The notes under the pieces are model-generated. The model ran no database searches. It was given only the letters and a program-made list of their open reading frames with translations, and had not been told where the DNA came from. 62,000 bases of DNA from positions 765,278-827,277 of the forward strand of contig NMRA01000002.1 of the NCBI GenBank assembly GCA_002633005.1, given 5' to 3'. The DNA comes from Phoronis australis (lineage: Eukaryota > Phoronida > Phoronidae). Made by a program: the position numbers and the translations under genes. Positions 10,200-23,005 of the stretch are shown in pieces. The stretch's first letter is position 1; the number at the start of each line of letters is the position of its first letter.

Positions 10200-13100
10200 G
10201 AGTTCGCTGAAGTCATTACTTAGTAGAATGCATAGATTTAGTTTGCTCTTGTGGTTGCAGTCACAAAAGCATTTCTCAATAGATGGGGTACTATACAGGT
10301 GTATTTTTCAACATCGACCAATAGAAATGTTAACTGCTATTTTCGAAACAATCGTATTTTCCGAATGTTACTTCGTTCTGCTAACCAACGACGCTACCTT
10401 TTGTAACTCTGGGAAAATTGTACCTTTTTACCAGCAAGATACGTGGCTCTCAAAATAAAGAATGCACTGGAACGCACCAGGTTGCACCTGTAAACAGATT
10501 TTTGATAAGAGTTAACTGTACATCAGGTTTCAGAAAGACATTGCGAATGATGACGCGTACGGCTTTGGAAGCCATGTTACTACTGAAGCCCACACGTCCG
10601 CAAATATGAAATACCTCTGAGGCCTAATTTGAGGCTACGAAAACACCCGGTGTTCCGGACGGACAGTATCATCACGTATGAAGGATATTATCCCCTAATA
10701 CGAGCCTGGATAGTAAATAACTACCAGGTAGTAACCCACACAGTTAAATCCCACCGATTTGGCGGGAAAACATGTTGGGCATGTTACGATGTTCTACACG
10801 CTCGGGGTGTGGTTGAATCTTTTCATTTTCGTTTTGTAGCGTTTAATGCTCAAAAGGAGAACATGAAGTTTTGCATCCTCGTCAGTTATTCTTGGATTTT
10901 TAGGAATTACCCACAACTCCATCAAATATGCAGTAGGGGCCTAGATGCGGGAAATAACATTCTCGCCATTTAAGAATTTACATTTATTTCAAAACGTCGA
11001 GGAACAGGAATTTTTTTCTCTACATATGGGTTCTCTTCAATTGATGACGTAGGTGAGAAAGAAATCTGTCAGTAGACAAGGAGTTGTGGGAGTTCTATTA
11101 GGTCTTTTACTCTCATAAAATCGATCTCGTAATATTTTTTACCATGATACATGTAGCATGCTACTTCCGTAACCAACATGAACAAAGATCGAAAACATCA
11201 GACTCGAGCGGAAAACGCTTTAGAGTTTAGTGGGGTTTGATAACCCTGAAATTCAAAAATGGCGCAGGCACGTATTGCCTGCGACTTATGTTGGAAACAG
11301 AACCGCGCTAAAGAATACTATGAGTCCGATTTTACTAGACTGTGTAAAATACGTCACCTTAACAGGGCAAAACGCAACTATAACCATAGCTAATAACGTT
11401 GTTGACCCAAGTTTACTGTTGCGTTGTGCTGATAGGGCTACAGATCAATGCGGTGAAAACTCACTCTTCTTCAATTTGTAAGAACCAAGTGTACCTCAGT
11501 CTACCAGAACAACGGTGCACGTACACGTTAATACGAGTCTGCGAACCGTGATTTTTGGCTGCCGTGCCTAAGCACTACATGTATTTTGTCAGAACAGACT
11601 CGAGTTGGATAGTCATTGAATAAAATCTATTGGTCCTTGTCCCGGGTTCATAAGTAAGGAGCTATGCTCATAAGTGCGCTAGCAGTGTTGTTCGGGTAGC
11701 CTGTATCCGAAAGGCACATGAACGCCCGTGATCATCATTTACGCATTATTATTCGTCGATTGCTTTGTAATACCCTCTGTAACCACGGAATCGAATTAGG
11801 ATTTGTTTTGATACTTGTCATCAATCACTATTTAGTTTTCAACAAACGCTAACAATAGTTGCTCAAAACTGGGAACCGCATTACAGAAGTTATACGTTAA
11901 GCATGCATTATATAAAAACGTAATCAATACATTATCTGTCGGCATCGTGAAACAGTGCGGTGAAAAGTCTCGGCAAAATCATGTGGTCCTCATGGTTACA
12001 TTTAAGAAATTGATATTAGCACTTACTGTTCAGGCGGATTTGATGAAGGCCCATGGGGATCAAAACAAAACAAAATGGTGAGGCCTAGTGATTTTATGGT
12101 TGTGGCAAACGTCCGCCCCTTAGACATCCCTCTCGAAACAGTTTAGATCCACCAGTGATGTCATACGCGTGTTGCGGGGTAGATTTAACAGACAATAAAA
12201 ACACAGCTGGATTCTATGAAAACATTGTACACTGTTGTGTTCTCAGTTTGAAGCGGCTTTAAACCCTTGTTGTCAAAGTTTTGATTTTGGCCACTTGCAG
12301 TTATGAAATTGGTGCCATATCGTTCTTTACTGAAAACAAGTGTGATATCTTGCATATCGTTATTTCTTCAACTGAGCTCATGAAATTTCAGGTCACAGCC
12401 CTCAGCTGATTTCTGAACTGAGTAAGGAACTCCTAGGTAAGGAACAAGACAAGGCGGAGTGGCTTAGTAGTAAATCAAAATGACAGCAGGCACGGAAAGC
12501 GCCGTTTTAATTTTAATCTGAAAAGAACTTAGATCTGTATACCATTAGTTTCCAGCCTTAGACCTGAGCAGTTCAAACTGAAAAACACAAGGGTTTTTTA
12601 AAATAGTTTCCGATATTAGTGTCGCCAAACTGTGGCGCAATCGTGGGCTTCATACATTTAGGGTCACTTGCTTAGACTGGGAAGGAACGGCAGTCGTACA
12701 GTCAGCGAGTGTGCTGTGTATTGTTGAAGATAGATTTTACAGGTGAATTCATATCATTAATAAAGCAGTGCCAAGCGACGCATAACATATGCACTCGCCA
12801 ATTCCACATAAAAGCGTTTTCATCACTGTCAGGTTTAAGCGAATTATCGTATCAAAGGTAGCCAGTTACGTATACGGAGCAACGCGCACTATAAAACAGG
12901 ATGCTAAGGCACAAACACTATTACAGTAAGGCTTCAGTAGTTAGTGATGCATGATCAACCGGAGTTGTGTGAATCACATGGTGCGTGAAAGTTACCAAGC
13001 AAGTGTGGCCTAGCGGCTTAGTGTAGCCTAGACGGGGATTTACAGGTAAATGTAATTGAAAAAAGTATTTGATTTTGTTGAAGCTCAAAACGTATTCTAG

Positions 13101-15087
13101 CAACCAAATTTAAAGGTATAGGGATTAAAGCTGCCGGAAGATTTGCAGGGATGATGAAGAAATCGCATATTTCACTTCACCGAGGTAAATACCACCTTGA
13201 ATAAAGAAAACGTACACTTGTCCCGTTACGCAGCCCTAGAGTAATAAAATTTATAGAAACCAGAAAGTTCTCTGTACAACGACTCGTCAAGGTTTCACTG
13301 GTATACCGCGACGTTGACTTGCGACCATTAACAACGTTCTACAGGGGAGAGAATGGGAGAGTAATAGTAAATCGTAAAGTTGAGTAACGAGTTGAATTAT
13401 TGATAAACAATTTTTCCGAACTCCTTTCAATGTGCTGTCAACGTTTCCAATAAACATATATAAAGGGACTCTTCTCCGCTGTTTTGGTGTCAATGTTGAA
13501 CTCTTAAGTGAAGCGCATTGAAATGCCCCTAAAGTGGTTTATCAATTATTTAAGTGGTCGCGAACAAACCTTTGCAATTGGAAATGTTAAAGCTAGATAC
13601 CTTTTCCGCTTCATTTTAGTTAAAATCTTCAACAAACGGATTTCACAGCAAGACAGTCCAGTGGAAACATTTACTCAAATAATGCCCAATCAACAAAACT
13701 CCATATATTGTAAAACGTAACTGAACTTTTTTTTTCAATTTACTTTTTATTTTAGGTGGTGCACCACCACCTAAAATGGTCGCCGTAATGAGTGAGCCGA
13801 CTCGTGCATTATGGCTATTCACTCAACTGTCGCACTATGTAATGAGATTTCCGTGGAAAACGCGCCCACTTTTATTTAAAAGAAAACTTTAAAAAGGTTG
13901 ATAGCAAAACAAGGAAGCACAAACAAGCTTGAAAGTGTTGAAACGCTCATATTTTAGTGAATCAGATATCTTTCGACAGGCGAAGCTCATCCTGAGTTCT
14001 AAACTGATTAATATAAAATATCTTTAAGCCAGCTCCCACCACACTGAGTACGGATTGCTGAAACTCTAGTTTGTGTTCATGGCTATTCACGGACACGGTT
14101 TAAAAACGTTTGAACTCTTCCTGACAAAGTGTCAATACTGGACATTGAAAGTAATATATCTTAAAAATATAAGTTTAGTTTCATGGATTTTAGAACATCC
14201 ATAAAAGGGTTTGACCACTTCTCCCCACTGAAAACATGCAAGTTGTAATTGTAAATAAATAAACTCAGAGTGAAATCGAATATTGCTTTCATTATAATTG
14301 TTTCAATACAGTTAGCAACTGCCACACACATTCTACCGCTCGGAATTGCAGTTGAATCATCGTCTTCCTCTTATGACGTGTTTTACTAGAGTATTGAATT
14401 GTCGGCAAGTCAGTCTTATGATAATAGATTTAATGTGTACCTGGTGCTTGAGTATTTAGATAGGCTAGTAGCTTAAAGCTTGGATAGTTAGTGCAAGTGA
14501 TATGGTACTGATTTGGTATCGAGAACCAAAGGTTCGTTCGTTAACCTCTTAAAAGTTTCACTCCAGACACTGATGTTGACAAAAGTGCGATTCCTGGCAC
14601 TATATACTTAGGGGTCTTATTTCATGTGCCTAGGTGTTCATTTGCTTACTCAGAAGATTTTTTCTCCCAGTCAATAAACCGATACATTCCACAGTACAAA
14701 TTCAGAGCGGAAAGGTGAACAAATCAACTTCTGATCTGTGTACCTTCCAAAGGTATTTTCATTTTTTATAAGTACGGTAACTTTAAAGATAATCACTCAT
14801 ACACGAAATAGATGTGCGAGTTCTCTATTGCGGAACGCCTTTTTACGTTTCTGAATTCACCACAATATAGAAAATCACTATGTCCAACTTAATGTTATCT
14901 ATCATCTTATAATCATCCTTCCTGAACTTGTCCTCATCTTATTTGCTTGTTTATATAATTAATTAAAATGTAATTGTTTATATATCGATTTATGATTTCA
15001 TCGATGTACCAATGTATTATTAAACTGTTTTCACGTATAAATCTTATTATCTCATATATCTTGGTTTTGTTTGTCATCATTGGTTAA
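10200..15087. other. No gene recognised; one perfect hairpin
   Basis: AT-rich sequence. A very short piece at 12394-12436 on the plus strand lies between an acceptor (ATGAAATTTCAG) and a donor (CTAG|GTAAGG) and is open in one frame, but it is too small to call. The hairpin at 13749 is listed separately. No RNA gene or transposon end was recognised. Confidence 0.4.
13749..13777. repeat. Perfect 13-bp stem with 3-base loop
   Basis: The arms ATTTTAGGTGGTG (13749-13761) and CACCACCTAAAAT (13765-13777) pair without mismatch around a CAC loop, just after a run of T residues. It could be a slipped-replication product or a small cruciform. No repeat copy was seen elsewhere. Confidence 0.85.
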
Positions 15088-15532
15088 AGAGGCCTGGAAC
15101 GCAATAAACAGCCGGACTAAATTGCATTATTGAAAGTGGTTCTCTTAGTTTCAAATTTCTAAAAACAATGTGCCAACAGCTCGTCACTTCGTCGATCTTC
15201 TCCCAAAAGGCATAGCACGTCTCCTTATTTGGCATGGCAAGACATAGACGTAGCACATTTCCCGTGTATGGAAAATGTGACCTTTGACCTCAAGCGACTT
15301 TAAGCAACTGACTATGAGCGCATACGCGTATTTACTATAAATGGAAGGGAAATTAGAAACTCTGTAGTAACCACAGTTTTCCTTCGCGCTTATTTAAAAA
15401 ATCGTGAATTTTGCGATTTTTTTCTGGAAATTTCCTCACAGGGGAAAGTGAATTACTCTGTATTAGAGGTTGCGAGATTGTACTTTTGTCAACAACTGTT
15501 TAAAACGACAAGCTTTCGCGTTCCTAGCCTCT
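15088..15532. mobile_element. TTAA-flanked MITE, 445 bp
   Basis: The left end AGAGGCCTGGAACGC directly follows TTAA (15084-15087). The right end, read on the other strand, is AGAGGCTAGGAACGCGAAAG and is followed by TTGA, a worn TTAA. The inner sequence ACTCTGTAGTAACCACAG...TTTTCCTTCGCGC recurs in reverse at 22753-23005, and GGTCACATTTTCCAT...TCTATGTCTTGCC recurs at about 41790-41836. TTAA targets are used by piggyBac and Kolobok transposons. It has no coding capacity. Confidence 0.65.
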
Positions 15533-16831
15533 TTGATATGGTTTATATCCACGACTATCCCTAACAATGTCACATCCGATACTCTACCTATTTCGAACAA
15601 GGTGCTCGATTTCAAAACTAAAACTCTATACTGTTACGCAACGTTGATATAAGTGATGTGAACAACCAGCAATCAATCAGAAAACGCAATTAGTTACTGT
15701 TACGACCTGTGAACAACAAGAAAAGCTGGGAAGAGTACGCTTGTCACGTACTCAAACGATCAAGCTGTGAGACGAAAGTGACTGGTTCAAGCGCGAATTT
15801 TATTCTTCGATATCGTAAGGTAGCGTAAGGTTACGTAGTAAATGAAATCAATCAACTTGCACGTCGGGCGCTACGCCCTTTTCGTGAAATTGCCTGCACA
15901 CCCCTTCCAACTTTCCTTTGATTGTTGTATAGTTTTGGCAGGTGACAGCTGTGAGACCCATTCTTTCCCACAAGCACTGCAGGTTCATCCATTCAGGTAA
16001 ATGGGCTACAGTCAGGGGGCTTCGCGCAAAGCAGAGACTCGTAGAAATATTTGCTCAAAGCCAACTTTTCATTATTAACCTTATATGAACACTTGTGCCC
16101 AGAATTCAATCACGAGAAAATAGTATCTGTATTGCATTTTGTAATCAGTACATGGCTTGTGTTTCGCGTAGGCTTGGTTTTAGTGTAGTAGCCAGCAATA
16201 AGTACCTAGAAATGTTTGGTAGTATAAGGTTTTTGTTTTTTCGTGACTAGGTAGCATCCCTGAAGCATTGTTGAAATCATGACAATCTTGGACATTTTTG
16301 AATATGCCGCAAATATGCAAGTTACTGGTAACTTCTATACCAAGCACCGCTGGTAGATAATTTCATGTTTTCACCCATGGAGAGTGAATTTAAAGGGACT
16401 AGTTTGGTTGTGAATACATCGAGAATTCGTAAAAATTATGTAAAGTAAGGCACATGTGATTGAAAGTTCTAAAATTCTCCCTATGCTTATTGCTGCTGGT
16501 ATCAGCACCACAAGCTAAATAAACATTGATGACTGCATGCATTTTTCGTGTTTCTAAATGAAACCCGTTTGCATGTCGTTCCACGATAGATTTGCATAAT
16601 TTATGCAATTAAAGACAACCATTATTTAAAACTCTGTTGCAGCTGTATTTAAAGTTCTGTTTCTGCTCACGATAGCTTTCTTCCATGCGCTTCACATATT
16701 TTTTTGGTATTTGTACACGTGCTTCTGTGGTCGTTGAACTTAAAGAAATCAATCTGCAGGTCATTACACAATAAATCTGCATTATTTACGAAAATTGAGA
16801 TTACCAAGAGTAGTTTGGCTCATCAACTTGG
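15533..16831. other. No gene recognised
   Basis: A minus-strand open frame at 16399-16608 may continue the decayed stretch to its right but has no motif. Nothing else is supported. Confidence 0.45.
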
Positions 16832-17278
16832 TTACATAACTCTGAACGGTTTGAGAGACTTTTGTACGACTGCACCATCTGAACCAAGATCTGTAAATCG
16901 TCTTGCTTTTAATGAAGGTACTAAGATCATATACACCCGCATGTTCATGGGCATAGCTTTACCTTCACCCGTGATTTGCCTTACAACTGCATCATCAAGC
17001 TTAGTAATGCTAAGGGTTTGTTAGGGTATTTCCAAAGCCAACAAATGAAGCACAACCTAACATTCAAGAAACAATAATTTAGTCAAACATTTCTTTGTGG
17101 AGATGTTGCTCTCTAAATTACGAAACTTGTCATTAACACCTACTGATATAAATGTTTATTCATTTTGTTTGACGTACATTTTGTCAATCACACTGCTCAA
17201 CATGTCATCGCCACACGTGACTAGGCGGCTGTATATCAGCCCCAACTCTTGTAAAACGGTCATAACCAGTGCTAGAAC
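16832..17278 (-). pseudogene. Decayed coding stretch, possibly SGNH-hydrolase-like
   Basis: On the minus strand several open pieces follow one another: VLALVMTVLQELGLIYSRLV...CGDDMLSSVIDK, a stop, TFISVGVNDKFRNLES, then after an AG site TLSITKLDDAVVRQITGEGK...VYMILVPSLKARRF. The order (helical segment, a hydrophobic strand ending in GVND, then VPSL) recalls the SGNH hydrolase fold, whose third block has the form G-x-N-D. Stops interrupt the frame and no catalytic Ser-Gly-Asn-His set can be shown. Chance open frames remain a serious alternative. Confidence 0.2.
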
Positions 17279-20028
17279 TTAAATTTTAGTCTAGCAAGCA
17301 TACTTTTGTTTCTAACCATTGAAATTTGAGACAAAACCTAATATTAAGCTTTTCATGGGATTAAGTCAAATAATTTGAAACCTGATAACAATTGCTGTGA
17401 TAATTACAAATGAGCAAATCACACTGCGGCCCTATGACACATGTAACATGTTTCCATCTCGTGAGATTTTTTAAAGACGTTTGCATATAACAGCGCTGTA
17501 AAAATATGCATAACGCAATTTGAAGTCAAATGTGGGAGCAGATGAGCAGCGATCACAGCGCCACAACTCGACAACCCCAATGCCACTGACCAAGGCAAGG
17601 GCAATTTCCGCCAAAAATCAATTGCGGTTGGTCAAGTTCATAGTTGCATGAATTCCGTAAACACGGTTGGGATAAATATACAATATGTGTGGGGAAACCT
17701 CAAAATTGTGTCCACTCTGGGCTACTGTTCATTTCTCGCGCATCAACTGCATCAACTGTTAAAGGGACATGAAATCAATTTAACACCTTCCTATAAAGAG
17801 TGATTAGAGCTACAAATAAGATTAATACCCTCACATAAAATGGCCAATTTGATTGGGGAATATATTCACGAATATATGGGTCATTAAATCTGAAATTGTG
17901 GCCACTCTGACGTAACATACAATAGGGAACGAACGCACGCTCGGAATCAATGATTTGGTTTAAATGCCAACTGTGTTCGAAGACAATGCTGAATTGTTCC
18001 ATGTCCATTGTGAGATCACAATTAACCTATGAACTAAAACACTGAATTCTATCAATTTTGCTCAAAGTTCACTTTTTGATCGGATGTGAGCTATCATTTG
18101 AACTGTCTATTGCTTTACGTCGAAGGGAAACATCCTTTCGTGAATATGATTGGTATTTGTTCTAGTCTGAGGCTCACTATTACCGAACTTCGGGTTCAAT
18201 AGACCCGTCCTGAAATAGCACAACGCCACTCTTATGTTGATAAATTTACCCACAATGCAACACATTTGTACTGCACTTGTTTTGCTGCTTCAGATGCAAA
18301 CGCTGGTCGCTATTTCATAATCTTACTTCACGTACTTCATCAATGTGATGCTGGCAAGCTTGTATTGTATTATTTTGGGTTGCGATGTTGACGCCAAGAG
18401 ATTGCCATAATAGACAAATATCTCTGTTTCCTTTTTATCATCCACGGGTGAACTAACGTTAAATATCGTCGGTTTTCCATCAATATTTCGTGAAATGTAC
18501 AGAACGTACTGCGTTACGGCAATTAAATCTGAAAATTTATCAGGTGATTGACTCCTAAATAAAACGTTTGTAAACGACAGTCGTGCGTTATTTATGGTGG
18601 GAGAATAAACACTGACTAATTAAACGTTCTAAATGGTCTGTTTTGACAGCCAAAAGTTGCACTGAGTACAACATTAATTAGTATTAACATGACATGGCTT
18701 TGCGTTGGTCTTAGAGCAAAGCTAGTGATTGGTCATAAAAATGCGATTGAATAACTTTGCAACGACGGCTGGGACTCCGAACTCGGACACATATTGGTTC
18801 CTTCATCGTTATTCTACAGACAATAACTGTACAGTAATATACATGTACTACTTTCAGCATACTTCGAATAATTCATTACGTGCAGAATAACAACAAAATA
18901 ACAAACGGTGTTCATTATGTACCAGCTGTACCATTTTTAATTACAAAAGTAATAACACTAATCAGACCAGTCAATTTATGTCACTAATTTCGAGAACAGG
19001 CATTTTCGACTAGCACGAAGCAGACTGCGCGCTGGTGACCGGAAAGAGACTTGTGGAAACTTTTTTTTCTTTTCTACCGGAAAAAGGCAGTTATTAGGAT
19101 GTCCGTTGATCCCAGTTTTAAAGGCCCACTGTGGTGCCAATATGACTATACATGTATTGATGAAAAACAAAACATCAACATACGGTGTCATAGCATACGC
19201 CAATCGTTAATTAAGTAGGCATTTTACTTTACAACAGCCCACCACGAACCCCATTTAGCGCCAAAAACTTGAGATGGCGCTCGCACCTATGACATCATCC
19301 ACACAGCGAATTTGACTTTCACCGTATCTCCAGGCGTAACACGAAACGTCAAAGTGCTCACTGCAGATCTTGTAGCCACCCAGCTGTATGAAGACTATCG
19401 TCAAAGACAACTAAATAGGCACCACTGTGTGTTGAGCTCCTTAGACACTTGAAATTTCATACAGCGCGGGTAGAACTGCTCGTCACCTCGTCGTGAAAAT
19501 ATCAACGTGTAGAGCCAACGACCGGGCATGCATGAAAAATCTGGAGTCAACCTTGCCCGTTGCCGCCGTTTGAGTGAATAACAATCTAATTAACGTCATT
19601 TCTTGCATATTTCTCCTCCTTTTGTTACAAAGAAAAGTCTGTCGTCATTTTGAAGATATTACGCTCGTGACACCCACACGTCCCATTTCAGTCATAAAAT
19701 TTTGTGACCTCTCTCGCGAGATGATGACAGCTTCACAGCAGCAAAATGTGTTCTGAAATTCGGTTTGCTTGTATTAAAATACTGAAAACGAGTAACGAAA
19801 TGAAACCAGTTCCGAAAATTTAGTTGATTGAAGAATCGGGGAACAGAAACTGGCCAGGTGACGGCGCCAAAAGCCGACGCAAAAAAGCGCCCCGTAATTT
19901 TAGCAGCAGATGAACGGTAGAATGCCAATTTACCAACACTGATTAATAATTTAATTTACTGAAAGAAGAACACTGTAGCTTTTAATGACACTAATTTAGT
20001 ACAAAGCTGTAGATTTGCAGTCATGTAC
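17279..20028. other. No gene recognised
   Basis: A weak direct repeat (AAATTGTGTCCACTCTG at about 17700 and AAATTGTGGCCACTCTG at about 17890) is the only structure noticed. The remainder is unstructured AT-rich sequence. Confidence 0.45.
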
Positions 20029-20192
20029 CCAGAGTAGAACAGATCGTCCTGATCGAGAATTTTGTCGCGAGTCCTCGTCGTGAAAACGAATCTATTGCAT
20101 GCACGGCCCATGACGGGATCGGCGGGGAAGTTGCACAAATGTATGCCATTGCCGCTTACATTCCTGCACCCGTACACCACGCAACGCGGCAT
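20029..20192 (-). CDS. First exon of a THAP-domain protein
   Basis: ATG at 20192 starts MPRCVVYGCRN, the typical N-terminus of a THAP zinc finger, with Cys-x4-Cys as the first metal pair. It continues GIHLCNFPADP, the usual hydrophobic-x-x-Phe-Pro-x-Asp-Pro block, and RFVFTTRTRD. The conserved Trp after the FP block is Cys here (GRACNRF). The second half (Cys-x2-His and AVPTIF) is not in this exon. A possible donor (TGG|GTACAT) lies at 20028, otherwise the frame runs on to a stop at 19956. Kolobok and P-type transposases and many host genes begin with such domains. It may be a transposon exon or a fragment, since no second exon was found nearby. Confidence 0.5.
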
Positions 20193-20450
20193 TTTAGTCC
20201 AAAGACCGATAACTAGCCTACTATACGTCCAAGAAGTAACACCCGGCTGTTGCGCAGTGAGGCTTTGGGGGAAATTTCGTTGGCTCGATGATGTCACATG
20301 TATCACTTTACGCTGATTGATTGAGAACTTTTCGGTGACGCTCAAAGGGGCTACAAATTATGGGCTCAGTAAATTACGTCGCAATAGGATCGTCCCGGAT
20401 TTCACAGCGATAGAACTCTCCTTTCTCCCGGAGGTAAGAGAGCGCGTGAC

Positions 20451-20597
20451 CTAGGATTGAAAATCAAACATTTTCGTGTCTCTCATTGATGTCGGGAAGG
20501 CGATGAATTTCTGATCACACATCCACGGATATTTGTCCAGATTATTAAACCTTTTCACGTTGCAGCCCTTAGCAAAGCAGTGATACTTCGTTGTCAT
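20451..20597 (-). CDS. Possible second THAP-like N-terminal exon
   Basis: ATG at 20597 opens MTTKYHCFAKGCNVKRF, with a Cys-x4-Cys pair at the right distance from the start, followed by KFIAFPTSMRD, which can be read as the Phe-Pro block. The frame stops at 20451. It lies only 260 bp upstream of the clearer THAP exon on the same strand, which supports a THAP relation. The match is short, and the missing Cys-His half leaves it uncertain. Confidence 0.25.
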   Translation of the reverse strand: MTTKYHCFAKGCNVKRFNNLDKYPWMCDQKFIAFPTSMRDTKMFDFQS

Positions 20598-20660
20598 TGG
20601 ATGGACGAATAGAGTAATATAACTGAGAAAAACTTGTAAAGGTAAATAATGCAATAGCAA

Positions 20661-22442
20661 ATAACAAGTGAAACTCCAGTGGCACGAAAACGAGGCAACA
20701 AATGTGCCTGACCGATGAAAATACAGCTAGATTCGAATGTCGCTGTGTAATTCGGAGCGGCCCCATTGATTACTTTCTGTGGTATGCAAGCAACAAAAAA
20801 TAACAAAAAAACAACAGAATTTTATTAAAAAATATTTGTATTTCTGGTGTCAAAAGGCTGTTTGATGACTGGAGGTTATCTTTAACAGTCATAGATTTAT
20901 GGTCTATTTCAGTTTCAAAAACGCCATTATTGATTGCAGATGCAGTAGGTGCATGTTCACTCTGCTTTGAATGCCAGACTTCCCACATCTCATCTATCTA
21001 TCTGTCAATTTTGAAATAGCGTCACTTGTGCTGTCAAGGTGACCCAGGAACCACCTATTTGTTTCATTATGCTTTATAATCTGGAACCCAGAAAGTGAGA
21101 GTCTCGTTTCGAGAGTAACACTTGGCAATTGGCATGTTTTGGTTCTTCGGGAATTTACTAGATTTCAAAAATTACAAAAACATGATATGTTGCTCAAAGT
21201 CAGTTACTTGCATGTAACCACAGTTACGCATGAACTATAAGTGTTTCTGTTGTTGAGAAATACTGCGAAAGCCGGCGAATTACTCGCGGTTAAGAACACT
21301 TTCAAAGAAAATGATCTGATTAGCAAGACTGACTTGTTATTTTTGTATTTTTGAGGTTATAGAATACCCAAATGACTGCTTCGGTGTTTCGTGGGCGTCA
21401 CAAAGCAGTAAGTGGAGGCAAGTCAGACGTGTTGACATGTTTTGCTGAACTGAAACACGAGCGGTTATTTTATGAGATGTATTTCATTTAAAAGGGCCAT
21501 GACCACGCCATGACATCTCGATTTGACTAGGCATGGACTGATCCAAATTAAGTCTCCGTGCTGATATCATTTACTTCTACAGAGTAGTGAGGCCCTATCA
21601 TGTGAGTAGTTTACAAAAGGATCAAATCTAGCGTTACACAAACATTAAGTATGTCACATAAATATGCCTAATGCCTTGGCTTAGCCAAAGGAGTTATCGA
21701 ATGTCAATCCCGACACAGCCTGTCATTGGCTCATTGCGGATACTATGGCATCGCGGCAGGTAGTTCGTTTAAGGGTTGAGTTGTTTACCCCTATTTAGGA
21801 CCAGCTGGGATCACACTTAGTAATCAAGCCTCGGCACCTTAGCTCTGGGCAAATGATGGATCTGAGGATAAGGGCTTTGAAGTTATGGCAAACCACTTTC
21901 CCAGGCACTCTTCCGGAATATACCCTTCATCCCGAAATATTTTCCCAAAACAGCGCTCCTGACCACTATTTCGGAAAATTGACAATTTAACCTGGGAATT
22001 GCACGCTTTTATGTATGAGCGTGATATCTGTGTATTTTTAGAACTTGAACCATTTTTCTGATGCATGATAAACAGACGTTCTTGGCATTCGTAGCACGTA
22101 GGAGCCAAACCGAACATGCCTAGCTAATGACTCTCAAGCATTTGTTTACAGAAAACATACGTAAAATTTAAATGTAGAGTAGAGTCCAAACTGAAGTGCA
22201 TGATTTTGCTAAAGTTGTAAAGAACAGACACGAGAGACATTCGGCCACAGGGACAGATGCTTTCGTGAGTGGGCACAACGTGATTTTTGGTGTCTGATTT
22301 GCCGTAAAAGATCGATAAATTTATGCAACTTTTCAATGTTTTTAGAAAGTTTACACTGTACCTATCCAGCAAATGGTGCACTGTAACTTAGTACGTGTGT
22401 CGTTTTGATTGAATGGCTTGTAGTATGACGTAATAGTTCTTA
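20661..22442. other. No gene recognised
   Basis: A minus-strand open frame at 20988-20770 runs into an AATAAA signal (TTTATT at 20821-20826 on the plus strand), a possible 3' end of a transcript. No splice or domain evidence supports it. Confidence 0.4.
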
Positions 22443-22634
22443 GGGCCTCGTTGCGTTGCAGATTTTCTCAGAAAAAGTCTTACCGAAATAAAACATTTTG
22501 GTAGACATGAAATCTACGCGAATGTTTTGGATGAAATGCGGTTCTTTCTTGAAACGGTCTTGAGACCAATTTAAGTTTAATCATAAAATTTAAGATTTTT
22601 CCTTAGCTAAGTCAGTTTTGTGGAAACGGGCCCC
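22443..22634. mobile_element. MITE of about 190 bp with GGGGCC ends
   Basis: The left end GGGCCTCGTTGCGTTGCAG and right end CTAAGTCAGTTTTGTGGAAACGGGCCCC are imperfect inverted repeats. A lone end resembling the right end (TCTTAAGTC...TTTCATGAAACAGG) occurs at about 26755-26790. The element is non-coding. Confidence 0.5.
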
Positions 22635-22752
22635 ACACCGCTTATATCAGAGGTTAGTTTTGGTCGATGGCCTCTATGCTCAGAGTGCGCCCAAGTACCA
22701 GATTACCATAGTGGTGGCTCTCGTGCCCCCACCAAGTAGACAGCCCCTTTAA

Positions 22753-23005
22753 AGAGGCATCGGACGCGAAAGCTCGTCAAAAATATCTTCTAAACAATTC
22801 CTGGCGGATGTACCACCTTGTAACGTCAGGTAAAGATCAATTCACTTTCCCCTGTGAAGGAATTTCAGAAAATCACTAAATTCCCGATTTATGAAATACG
22901 CGCGAAGGAAAACTCTGTAGTCACCACAGGAATTCTGATCTTCCACTTATGATAAATGCGCGCACGCGCTCGCAGTCATTCGACCAACATCTGAATGATT
23001 AGCTG
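22753..23005. mobile_element. TTAA-flanked MITE fragment, reverse copy
   Basis: It follows TTAA (22749-22752) and begins AGAGGCATCGGACGCGAAAG, the same end as the 445-bp element at 15088-15532 but in reverse orientation. It then matches TTCACTTTCCCCTGTGA and GCGCGAAGGAAAACTCTGTAG. The match stops at about 23005, so the second end is lost. Confidence 0.65.
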
